From Isoetes engelmannii (taxonomy: Eukaryota > Streptophyta > Lycopodiopsida > Isoetales > Isoetaceae): a DNA stretch of 21,990 nt. Where the stretch lies: positions 1 to 21,990 of the forward strand of contig JAANSK020262493.1 of NCBI GenBank assembly GCA_011763485.2, given 5' to 3'. Within the stretch, counting starts at the first letter, position 1, and each line of letters starts with the position of its first letter. Positions 9,535-19,006 of this stretch are shown here, in pieces. The translations under genes and the position numbers were made by a program. Below the pieces are notes generated by a model. That model searched no databases. It was not told the origin of the DNA and saw nothing but the letters and a program-made list of their open reading frames with translations.

Positions 9535-10875
9535 CCAAAAGGATTGTGTCATTTGTCAGCAACAACTCATGATCCACTTATACTGTGATACCTGAGAGAA
9601 AGTTCAACATCTGTACCCGACATGGTCCTCAGATGAGAAGATTAACCAGTTGCTTCAAACTTCACAAACTAGGTAAGTTGTCCTTTCTGTTTTTCCACAA
9701 TATGCTACGCGCGCAGAGCCAAAAGCAAGGCCACAAACTTTGTTGTTTTGTGCTATGCGCGCATAGCAATGTGATTGCAGTTTTGCTGTGCGTGCAGAGC
9801 ATAGCTTTATTCTTGTCTATGAGCGCATAACGTTTATTCCTTTTATGATTGCGTGTACTACGTTACAAAAAAAGAAGAACCCAGTGCCACCAGGATTTTT
9901 GAGTATGATCAGGCTTGTTAAAGAAGAGAGAGCGAAGTTGAAAAGGTTCAAGAAGTCGAGGAGGCTATTGTGCCTTCAGAATTTAAAAAATTTGATATGT
10001 TTGGACAAAACTGCATCTACCAAGTTTACCAAAGAAAATGTGTGAAGATAAATGTTTCCGGTTTCACTCCACTAACCAGGCTGGCATGGTTCTAGCCACA
10101 CCGTGAGAACACTGTAACCCTGGTTACGAGCCTGCCATATGGTACGTTTTTCTTTTGACCACCTGCCAGCATCTCTTATCTAAGTTGTTACACTGCTTTA
10201 TAGGTTGAAGACCAATGTTCGGGGTAATGGCAGGGGTGCTCGTCTAGTGAATGTGTTTGAACAGATACATGTTGGGTATCACATTACAACTGGTCAAAGA
10301 AACATCATGTACTACAATAGAACTGGTATGGACTTGCGCAATGCCATCCTTTGCCCCGCGGTGAAACAAAAGCTAACGGACCCAGTTCACTAGGGGTGCA
10401 TTGTTAATCCTTATCAAAAGCCTCACGTCTAATAAACACTCTCCTAGAAATGTTTTTACCGCCAGGAGATTGGGTAGTAGATGATTTTTCAGGCTCTAGT
10501 ACAACCCTGGCTTGTGTTATGAAGAAGGGTCGTAATTGCATGGCAATTGAATATGATAATGATTCTATGAATTTTATAGCATCCAGGATATGTTCTTTAC
10601 AGAACTTGCCTGATGAGAAACAAGAAGTTGGTTTGAAAGGGGATGTTGGTGAAGCGAATGCAAGCAGTTCCGAGCCACAGATGCCTGCTACTGGAAACAC
10701 GAATGATGCTGCAGATTATGTCGACCTCCTCCCCGAAGATGATCGAAAAGTTCAAGAGGAGAAGAATGCTTCAGATACACATGAAGATCCACCTGATAAC
10801 ACCCTTAAAACCGTCGATCTTGAAGAGGAATCTGAAGAGGAACTTGCTCCAAAGGATGTTCCTATGGACCTTTAA
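9535..10875 (+). pseudogene. Decayed beta-class DNA methyltransferase (N4-cytosine-like), C-terminal part
   Basis: Three exon-like blocks are visible: 9535-9672, about 9922-10145 and 10204-10875. Block one follows a good acceptor (TTTTTGCTGGCAG), reads KDCVICQQQL then LYPTWSSDEKINQ, and ends at donor GTAAGT; TGA at 9593 breaks it. Block two carries KFDMFGQNCIYQVYQRKC, a TAG at 10093, then LVTSLPYG, which corresponds to motif IV (S-P-P-Y) with the first Pro now Leu. Block three contains NRTGMDLRNAI, a TAG at 10391, NPYQKPHV, a one-base deletion near 10432, then FLPPGDWVVDDFSGSSTT. That is motif I (FxGxG) with the last Gly now Ser. The order motif IV before motif I, with QKP between, defines beta-class N4-cytosine/N6-adenine methyltransferases; SPPY favours N4-cytosine. 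The tail is acidic and ends MDL at TAA 10873-10875. The N-terminal part was not found. The second intron boundaries are uncertain. The copy should be catalytically dead. Confidence 0.7.
9704..9831. repeat. Four copies of a CTATGCGCGCATAG-like palindrome
   Basis: Copies lie at 9704-9720, 9751-9768, 9785-9800 and 9815-9831, inside the first intron of the methyltransferase pseudogene. The second is a perfect 18-base palindrome, TGCTATGCGCGCATAGCA; the others are decayed. Spacing is about 30-47 bases. Confidence 0.65.
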
Positions 10876-10968
10876 AAATGTTTATTGTGATCGAGTATAA
10901 AAACATTTATTATTTATATTATTTGACTTGCATTTGCCACCCTATGGTATCTAAAACTAATTGTCCAT

Positions 10969-10986
10969 GTCTATGCGCGTATAGAC
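10969..10986. repeat. CTATGCGCG-type palindrome, fifth copy
   Basis: GTCTATGCGCGTATAGAC is palindromic except at one internal pair. It resembles the four copies in the pseudogene intron 1.1 kb upstream. Confidence 0.55.
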
Positions 10987-11111
10987 AAACTGATGTTTAA
11001 AAAATTGAAGCTTGTCCCTAAAAGCCTTTGTAACCTTGTTTACTGATAATATGAAAGTTGTATTTTCGTGACTTAAAAATGCTTCTTTATGTTTGTACTA
11101 ATGTGTCTCCG

Positions 11112-11127
11112 TGTATGCGCGCATAGG
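11112..11127. repeat. CTATGCGCG-type palindrome, sixth copy
   Basis: TGTATGCGCGCATAGG matches the core TATGCGCGCATA exactly (12-base perfect palindrome). Confidence 0.55.
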
Positions 11128-12234
11128 CCATGTGCAATATACTTTGCATTCAGAGTACTAAGAAAGTGCAAACTTTTGTTTTTTACTTTGACCACAATTG
11201 TTTGTTGCTCTCAAAAAATTGGTATCTTCAATGTGCAAAGGTTTGTTTTTGTTCCTTTTTTATTAAAATAAGCCAAAAATGTCGAAATTTGGGGTCAAAA
11301 ATGAATCTTTTTTTCTACACAATTGCACTACAGTTCATTAGTGTGTTTGATCCATCACCTTGTTGATGGTACAAGTCTGAAGTAATTGATTAATTTCGTC
11401 ATGCAATAGCTTCATGATGCTTATGGATTTGAATGGAGAGAAACTTTTGTCTCTTTGAAATTCCATGAGATCATGCACATAATATGGCCAAATCTTAACA
11501 CCATCAAAGAAAAACATATAACATGAATCAAATAATGTGACATCAATACTAACTTGTGTTGTGCAAAGAATGTTTGTGAGTTCCAGGCGCGAAGTGAACA
11601 TATAATGAAGCAACAAAACGTTGTATTGAAGTACTCATTTATAAAACATAATGCAAATAAAGCAAAATCAATGATAGGAACAAAGATCATGGAAGGATTT
11701 ATTTGTGATGGCATGATCTACATCAAATCCAAATTTGAAAGACAATGGACAAAACCCTATCTAGCCAAGAATATTATCACTATTTCAAAAACTACAAGAC
11801 CAAAATCTTTGAATTCCTAGTACAAGAGTATATTATATTAGATGTCACGTCTCTGTTGTTGATTCTACAATTGCAGTCATGGTACAAAATGCAGAGACCA
11901 TTGGCAGCTTGTAAGGCAATTTTATATCTAGGATCGAATCAAGCAGGCCATGTAGCAGGTATCCCATTAAGGCATGTATACATCAAGGAGCAGGTTTGAT
12001 CATCATTTCAGCAAAAACCGAACAACTTGACAAGATTTCCATGCCTTATTTTGCCAAATGATCGAACCTCTATAGAGAAGTCATGATCATCATGTGCACC
12101 ACTTCTGGATCCAAGGCCAGCCTTAAAAAGCTTCTTAATAGCCATCACGTTTCACTTGGCATCTTACCTCTGCATACAATTCTAGCTAAACCCTAGGCGC
12201 TCTGAAACCCAGGTGTCGGTCACGCGTTTTCGCT

Positions 12235-13610
12235 CATAACTGGAGATCTCGAACTCTGTTTCAGCTGAAATTTGTTGCATCAAAAAGCTCCCTCAGATAT
12301 CTTTTTATTAATATATCATTTTCATGTGTTTGAATAAGGTTTCGACTGCAAAGTGGTAGATTTTCGGCCTACATCTCCACTCCCAGGTCGGTGTTACATT
12401 TTTGTCCATAACTAACTTTCTGTAACCCTATTCTTTATGAAATTTGCACCATTAAAAGGCTCTCAGGACCCCATGATATGCTATTTGACTTTCTTATGAT
12501 TGGTCAAGATTCCTGAGCAAAAGCAGCGGACTCTAGCCTAGGGTTTGGATTCTCAGTTCTTTTAGTTATTGAGCACTGCATATTTTTCTTCATAACTATT
12601 CGTCTACAGCTCTGTTTTGCTTGAAATTTCGTATCCTTGAAAGATTTGTTTGGTGATAATTCCAGCAGTATAAGATTTGTACGTGTTTGGCAAATATTTT
12701 TGAGCAAAAACAGCAGATTTCCACCCTGGTCTTAAGGTTTTCAATTCCTTGCTTATTCAGCAATGAATACTTTTCTTTATAGCTATTGATATGCATCTCT
12801 ATTTTAGATGAAATTCATAAGTTGGAAAGCTTGTTCCGTGCTAATTCCATGAACATATAATTCGCACTTGTTTGGCCAAGATTTGAAAGGGGAAACAACA
12901 AATTCATCTGGTTTCAAGGATTTTCGTGCATAACTGGAGTTCTCGAACTCTGTTTCAATTGGAATTTATTGCATCAAAAAGCTCCCCTAGATATCTTTCT
13001 ATTAGTATGTCATTTGCATGTGTTTGAATAAGGTTTCGACTGCAAAGTGGTGGCTTTCTGGCCTGCATCGCCACTCCCAGGTCGGTGTTACATTTTTGTT
13101 CATAACTAACTTTCTGTAACTCTATTCTTTATGAAATTTGCACCATTAAAAGGCTCTCAGGACCCCATGATATGCTATTTGACTTTCTTATGATTGGCCA
13201 AGATTCCTGAGCAAAAGCAGCGGACTCTAGCCTGGGGTTTGGGTTCTCAGTTCTTTTAGTTATTGAGCACTGCATATTTTTTTTTCATAATTATTGGTCT
13301 ACAGCTCTGTTTCGCTTGAAATTTGTATCTTTGAAAGGCTTGTTTGATCATAATTCCAGCAGTATAATATTTGTACATGTTTGGCGAAGATTTTTGAGCA
13401 AAAACAATAGATTTCCAGCCTGGTCTTAGGGTTTTCAATTCCTTGCTTATTCAGCAATGCATACTTTTCTTTATAGCTATTGATATACATCTCTATTTTG
13501 GATGAAATTCGTAAGTTGGAAAGCCTGTTCTGTGCTAATTCAGCATATAATTCGCACTTGCTTGGCCAATATTTGAAAGGGAAAACAACAAATTCATCTG
13601 ATTTCAAGGG
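12235..13610. repeat. Satellite block: two ~690 bp higher-order units of four monomers
   Basis: Unit one is 12235-12928 and unit two 12929-13610, related at an offset of 694 that shrinks to 690 near the end because of a small deletion. Each unit contains four diverged monomers anchored on CATAACT. In unit one they begin at 12235, 12407, 12591 and 12778 (172, 184, 187 and 151 bp). In unit two they begin at 12929, 13101, 13286 and 13472. Monomers share a TGAAATTTG core shortly after the anchor and a GAGCAAAA or GGCCAAGAT core later, but are otherwise poorly alike. Same-position monomers of the two units are much closer: about 4-5 differences in 184 for the second monomer, about 20 in 187 for the third. 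A partial earlier monomer may lie at about 12195-12234. Confidence 0.75.
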
Positions 13611-13689
13611 CCTAGGAGCTCTGCTTTTCTAGGCAACTTTCAAAGGGTTTACTACTATCCAATTGCTTGGGATTCAGGCATTTGCATGA

Positions 13690-14275
13690 TGGAGGCTTTA
13701 AGGCAACATGAGTGTCCGTGAGATGATAGAGACTGCACGTGAATCTCACATTTGCAGACCTTCAGACGTGTGTTTATAAGACAATAAAGGCTGTGCGTGA
13801 TTCTGGCAATTGCAGACATTCAGACAGGCATCTGTAAGGTGACCATGGTTGCACAAGATTCTGATACTTGGAGGCTTTCAGACAAGCGTCTGTGAGGAGA
13901 TGAAGGCTACATGTCATTCTGATACTTGGAGGCTTTCAGACAAGCGTCAGTACGGAGATAAAGGCTACATGTCATTCTGATACTAGGAGGCTTTCACACT
14001 TCTTGCATCAGGAGGCTTACAGACGGGTGTCTAGGAAGTAATATAGGAGAGACTGCTAGTGATTCAAGTATACTTGGAGGTTCCTAGATGGGTGTCTGTA
14101 AGGTAATAGAGGCCAAGCAAGCTTGGGAACATTCAGACGGGTGTCTGAAAGGTGAAAAAGGCTACACATCATTTTTACACTTTGAAGCTTTTAGACAGGA
14201 GTCTGTACGGGGACAGAGATAGGTGTGATCATAGTGCTTGGAGGCTTTCAGACAAGCGTCTATAGGGTAATACTC
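13690..14275. repeat. Minisatellite of ~60 bp units with internal CAGAC/GTCTG dyad
   Basis: About ten imperfect units carry GGAGGCTTTCAGACAAGCGTCTGT followed by AGGTGA and GAAGGCTAC-type tails; the longest shared pieces are shorter than this composite. The dyad CAGAC..GTCTG recurs near 13763, 13820, 13879, 13938, 14029, 14084, 14134, 14193 and 14250. Two neighbouring units at 13863-13980 are nearly identical, which suggests recent slippage or unequal exchange. Confidence 0.7.
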
Positions 14276-14565
14276 TAACCATAGCAACCCTAGTGATAGA
14301 GGAGCCAGACGAGCCCGGAGTGCCTCCACCCCACCCCATTGATAGGGATGTGGATGGCGCTGACACATAGTCCCCTCTACCTAGGGCTAACATGGCAATG
14401 AAACTTTTCTTGAGAGAATGTACATAGATGTGATCCCCAACCACAAACAAGATACATGGGGAAAGTTGATAGGTTCACACTCAAAAGGGAGGCGCAAACA
14501 AAGTCTCGTGCAACAAACGGCTCGTCAGGCATCAATGCCTGATGTCAAGTCGCACCTGTGCATCA

Positions 14566-14858
14566 ATGCCACCATACCAGACACCTGAGGAGCACTGGAA
14601 ACAGTTCAAGCGATGACGGAGAGCAACACGGCTTGAATTGCTGGTTTGACAGAGGAGATGCAGGCCTCCACACCCAAATTGCTTAAAGGGCAACTGGCTG
14701 CAGGAGAACAACGTGTCTCTAGCATGGAAACCTACATGCAACAGCTTGAGGACATCCTTCACCTAGCACACCCTGAAAGGAAACAAGATAGGATGTTAAG
14801 TGGCCAGGGTTTGGGTAGATGGACCTGGAGCAGATTCACTAGTTTCAGTGATCTTTGA
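14566..14858 (+). pseudogene. Short gag-like fragment
   Basis: Two overlapping frames read MPPYQTPEEHWKQFKR (14566-14613) and, after TGA at 14634, LTEEMQASTPKLLKGQLA through MQQLEDILHLAH to TGA at 14856-14858. The PEEHWKQF segment and the predicted coiled coil resemble the N-terminal part of plant retrotransposon Gag proteins, but I cannot name a family. It lies on the opposite strand to, and stops 24 bases before, the Gypsy 3' LTR. It is likely a remnant of an older element interrupted by that insertion. Confidence 0.35.
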
Positions 14859-14882
14859 TGCTCAAGGGATCTGCCTGCTAAG

Positions 14883-15550
14883 TGTCGCACGGGATTTCAG
14901 AACAAATGAATGAAATATTGCAACTAAGGCACATGAATCAAACAATTTTTGAAACTCTTATAAAAACTCTGCACACTAAGTAAAATTTGGGACTCAAGAA
15001 CTTTGCACAATTCATAAATCATATGATACTTTAGTAAATCTCAGGAAGGTAATCAAATTCATATAAACTCCGAACGGAGTAAGTACAGGCGAGTAATGAA
15101 AAACTCATATACTCATGACAAGATATCAAGAACAACAGATAATCAGAAGGCGGAATAAAGTGGATCAAGGCGGTGGTAACTAAGGGCGCTCAAAATTTGG
15201 ACCCTTCTTTAATCTGAATGGGGACCCTTTATAGGCAGCAGGGCCTTGGCCTGATAATTGTGACCTCATGCCCACTAGGCAAAGTTGTTGTAACTTTCTG
15301 AGGTCATTATTGGTGGATAATAGAAAACAATGGCAGTGATAGTGACCTCTAACTGCCTGTGGTAGTGGCCAAGATCGTGCCCAGAACTGCGGACCCCCCC
15401 CTCCCCCGTGCTACTGGTCGAGTGCAAAGCAGCTTTTAGAAGTTCGTAGCGTACTGCTTCCCATGCCCTGGGTCGTGCCTATGCGCGTCGGGTGGATATC
15501 TTGGTGTTGCCTTTGTATAACATTGACTGGGGGTCAATGTTAACACCACA
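14883..15550 (-). repeat. 3' LTR of the Gypsy element, 668 bp
   Basis: In the minus orientation it begins TGTGGTGTTAACATT directly after a G-rich polypurine tract and ends GTGCGACA, giving TGT...ACA termini. A TATAAA box lies 320 bases into it, giving a plausible U3 of about 350 bp and R-U5 of about 320 bp. The partner LTR is outside the window, so the inner end is firm and the outer end (14883) is inferred. Confidence 0.6.
15228..15233 (-). promoter_or_regulatory. TATA box in the Gypsy LTR
   Basis: The minus strand reads CCTATAAAGGG. Its place within the LTR fits the U3 promoter. Confidence 0.55.
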
Positions 15551-15568
15551 TCCCCCCCCCCCTCCCCG
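15551..15568 (-). other. Polypurine tract of the Gypsy element
   Basis: On the minus strand a GGGGAGGGGGGG-type run ends in A and abuts the TG of the LTR. This location is expected for the plus-strand primer and settles the element's orientation. Confidence 0.65.
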
Positions 15569-15682
15569 AAGATAGCCGAGTTCTTTGAAAAGAGGGGGAG
15601 TCTACTCTGGAGGAGGCCATGAGGCAGATGGGAGACTTGCAACATGTGCAGACTCAGTATGAGGCTGCACCGGGTGTTCATG

Positions 15683-16236
15683 CTAAGCGTTAATGTGCCG
15701 GTGCCTTGAGGGAACCCCCGGGTTCGTGAGATGTGCAGTGGCCTTGCTGGTGCAAATAAGAAAGTCTGTGCGCAGCATCTCTTCAAGAAGTTCGTGTACA
15801 AGGGTAGGGACTTCCCGACACTTGCTGAGGAGCAGATCCTTGATGCCATACTTGGAGTCATCCGCATTAGGATTGAAGTGAAAGAGCTGATAATCACTGA
15901 CTTCCAATTGCCGCAAGAGATCATGTATAGCAAGGCACTTTTGGTAGACATCGGGGTCTGGTGACTGCGTTGCACGAGTGGCAAAATGCTCCAAGGAAGG
16001 CATGATGGTTGCACAAGATCCCTAGCCTAGCAGATTTGGGATATATATCCAATTTTGGGATCCGCCAAGCATTTGTTCCGGTGCCCATGGCTGTCGGCGA
16101 ACAAATCTGGGATCAAAGCGCGGGTCGTCTCTAATGGGGGCAGGAATTGCCGCCAGACTGCTTGGATATCTCTATGGGCATAGAAGGGCTCTCGCCAGTC
16201 CTTCATGACATCAAAGGAGGTAGCACCCAGTGGCAT
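15683..16236 (-). pseudogene. Terminal coding remnants of the element's extra 3' region
   Basis: Two minus-strand frames, 16027-16236 and 15683-16003, read for example DVYQKCLAIHDLLRQLEV and LLLSKCREVPTLVHELLEEM. They have protein-like composition and predicted helices but no domain I recognise. They follow the coiled-coil ORF in the same direction and stop shortly before the polypurine tract. The opposite strand is also open over 15731-15964, so strand assignment rests on context. Confidence 0.35.
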
Positions 16237-16499
16237 GTTCGTGTTACCTTAACATCGTGTCGAGACTGGAGCAGGGAGACACAGATTGTTGATGAGCAAC
16301 ATCTCAATGAGATTGTACTTATGGCATAACTTCTTCCATCAGAAGAGAGGCACCAGGGGGTGTATCGAAATCGGGGACCAAATTGCCCATTGTGGGTCTT
16401 CTTGTTGAATAGCCTTGGCAATATCCTATAGTTGAAGATAGGATGTATGGTATTGGATAGAAATTTGTGCCATAACAGCTCGCGGACATTTGTTAGTTG

Positions 16500-18625
16500 A
16501 AATGCGTGGTCTCAGGTCATGTGGAGCCAATCTGGTAGCAACATCTGGATTCTGTCTTTGGCAGCCTTGTAAACTGAAGTGCGATAATTTGTTTAGAACA
16601 AAGGATTGGCAAGGCTGGAAAGAAGCTCTTGTGTTTGAGCCAGCTCAAATGCAGTCTTCCATGTATTGTAGCAGGCCCTGTGGTCCTAAATACCATACTC
16701 ATTATTTGTAGACACATAATCCTCAACCATATGAATTTGATGATCCAAGTCCGTCTGAAGACCGTGAATCTTGGCTTTAGCGGTTGAATTAAGGGTTTCA
16801 TACCTGGCCTGTAGATCATCATGGATGGCATTGGGCATTGTGCCAGTAGGTACCTTTTCCAGAAGGGACTTCTGCAACTCAGCAACGTTGGCTTGTGATT
16901 CTGCAAGGTCGGTCGTGAGGGCCGTCAAAAAGGATTCCCGCTCGGCAACCTGTGTTGAAGACCAGCCACTTTTGTGGTCAATTGATCTTCAAGTTCATTT
17001 GCACGGGCGATCTTCTTATTGATAGTGTCCATGCAAATGTTGAGCTGAGCGGTATAAGCATCGGTTTTACTCTGAAGTTTTGCATTGACCGCCTCGAGCT
17101 CTCTGTTCAAAGCGTCATATTTCAACAGGAATAAGGCCTGACTATATGCATTTGGCGGACCGTCTCTTCATGTGCTGCTTGCTGCACCCCGAGTGTCACA
17201 GTCCGTTGTTCCTTTTTCTCGCAATCAGCCTGCAACTTGTTGATGAGTTGGCTGGAGTTGTGAAGGTTAAATTGAGCATTTGATTTTCTGAAGAATTTCG
17301 CTCGAGCTCCTTTTCATTAAGTTTTGCCTCTTTATTTTTCAACAGTTGGAAACCCCACTAGGTTTGCAGGCTTTGCATCCAGAGCTGATCTTCATGGAAG
17401 AGTTGGGTGACGGCAGCAACAGAAGATGTGGCGGATTGAGATACTGGCGGGTCCAAATCCACATATGCTGGAAGAGGTTGGGTCTGGAGCTTCGACGGAT
17501 TTGCCGCTTCAGTAGGCTTGCCAGACTCCCCAGTATGTTGCAAGTCCTCCTTGGTGGCTTTGTGAGTGGTGGAAACCGAAGGAGTGCGATCCTCATCTGT
17601 AGGATGGCAGCACGAGGCCGAGACGACAATTTCTTCATGCTCATCGAGTACTTCTGCAACAGTCTTTCCCCCTGCCTTTTTTGTTTTTTCTTCTTTGGTT
17701 CCTTTTTGCTACCCTTCGGAGGCTTTGAAGAACGACGACGCTTCTTTGAATTCTGTGCTTTTGCCACATCCCCGGTATCTAGTGTATTGGTGTCACAAAT
17801 GGGCTCTTCCTCGACATTTTTAGGTACCGACGACTCCTCTTGGGTGACTATCTTCGGGGGAGGCTTGGAGCCAGAGACGAAGTGCCGTTCGTGTAAATCA
17901 GCAGTAGCACTCTGCTGAGGTCCATGAAAGATTGATGGGAGGCCTTTGACAGTGTTGATGATCTGCTGAAAGTGCCCTCCAAAGTGGCAGGGCTCGATAC
18001 CGGCTTCAGGCAGAAGGGATTAGATGTCTTTAATGGCGTTTGCCATCCAGTGTTGCAAGAGCAGGGCCCAATTGATGGGCTTATCAATGTGCGCATCTAG
18101 AACCACCATATAAAAAAATGAGCTTGGTAAGCTGAGTGTTTTTAACTGGCTGCCTGTCAATCTTGCGAAATATGACCTAAGCCAGGGTGTTAACTGGAGG
18201 AGGGAATGTTGAAAAAAAGACTCGCCCCGCGAGTGGAGGAGCAGGAAAATTTGAGATATCTTGTTTAGGTATCTCACCAGGGGAGATGAAATCAGTGAAA
18301 AGATAGAAGTGAAAAGCTCTATGAAAAAGAACTGCATCAAGGGTAACAGTGTTCTAGCAATTTTGGTGAAGATCCTGTTGTTTGTGGCGCAGTAAAATTT
18401 GACAAAATCTTGAATTTCTACAACTTCCAAAACTGGCCATTTGAGACGATAAAATTCCAACAACCCAGCCCTCTGAAAAAAGTTTGATGGCCGGCGGGTC
18501 TAGGTTTTGGGTCTTGAGGGTCTCCATACTGTAAAGAAGTTGGACAGGAAGATCAAGATGAGCGGAGCTTGCGGTGTCAGGGAGAAACAAAGAAGGAAGG
18601 CGAGTTTTGAGAGAATCGGTCAAGA
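16500..18625 (-). pseudogene. Extra ORF downstream of pol, with plant-transposon-protein-like N-terminus and coiled coil
   Basis: Read from right to left, several overlapping minus-strand frames join into one decayed protein. The N-terminal part (18625-18330) has DPPAIKLFSEGW, a frameshift, then LEFYRLKWPVLEVVEIQDFV and KFYCATNN. This resembles the GW...V..FY.N pattern of a domain common in plant transposon-associated ORFs (from memory, the 'putative plant transposon protein' type). Next is a lysine-rich stretch at 17767-17640 (KKRRRSSKPPKGSKKEPKKK). Then comes a long coiled coil at about 17370-16690, with pieces such as LNRELEAVNAKLQSK, NELEDQLTT and ANVAELQKSLLEK. At least three frameshifts and several stops break it. 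A DNA- or RNA-binding and self-associating role is inference from composition only. Confidence 0.5.
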
Positions 18626-18700
18626 TGGAAGCAAAAGAGCGCAGTGAAGAGCAAGACGGAAGAGCAAGACCAAAATGAGTGTGGGAAACCCTAAGGGCAG

Positions 18701-18708
18701 AATTTATA
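18701..18708 (-). promoter_or_regulatory. TATA-like box before the extra ORF
   Basis: The minus strand reads GATATAAATT, about 80 bases before the first open frame of the extra ORF. A pyrimidine-rich leader (TTGCTCTTCCGTCTTGCTCT) follows. This looks like a separate promoter for that ORF rather than read-through from the 5' LTR. Confidence 0.35.
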
Positions 18709-18757
18709 TCGGAGGAAGAGGTTCATTGGTGTCAAATGGCAGATGGCGCCACATAGA

Positions 18758-18764
<7 letters not shown>

Positions 18765-18789
<25 letters not shown>
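18765..18789. repeat. 25-base T run
   Basis: An uninterrupted run of 25 T. On the minus strand it is a poly(A) tract, which could mark the 3' end of a retroposed sequence lying to its right. No flanking duplication was identified. Confidence 0.7.
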
Positions 18790-18909
18790 GCAGCCTTCCC
18801 GGCTTCTTAAATTTTTCTTCTTGGTAACAACTTCAGTTTCGTCATGGAAGTTGTGTGTAGACCTACGAAGTAATTGGCCTCGTACAAACAGCTTCTCATC
18901 ATTCCCAAA

Positions 18910-19006
18910 CATCAACATCAACATCATCAACATCAACATCAACATCAAAGTCAACGTCAACGTCAACGTCAACGTCAACGTCAACGTCAACATCAACATC
19001 AACATC
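18910..19006. repeat. CATCAA/CGTCAA hexanucleotide array
   Basis: Roughly 16 hexamers run as a block of ATCAAC, a block of GTCAAC (about seven units), and again ATCAAC. The two end blocks differ from the middle by one A/G transition. The minus-strand frame would encode alternating Leu-Met/Leu-Thr, which I do not regard as a real protein. Confidence 0.8.

Larger units (their letters stand above)
10876..12190. other. AT-rich stretch without a recognised gene
   Basis: The first 50 bases are probably the old 3' flank of the methyltransferase pseudogene. Open frames near 11338-11714 (minus) and 11554-11999 (plus) overlap, lack a recognisable domain and have AT-driven composition, so I do not call them. 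Two further GCGC palindromes lie at 10969 and 11112. Confidence 0.4.

Noticed and set aside
11338-11999. Overlapping 80-97 codon ORFs on both strands
   Set aside because: AT-rich composition, no recognisable motif, no splice structure, and open frames on both strands.
13256-13607. 60-102 codon minus-strand ORFs across the satellite
   Set aside because: They recur in matching positions in both satellite units and follow repeat identity, not codon constraint.
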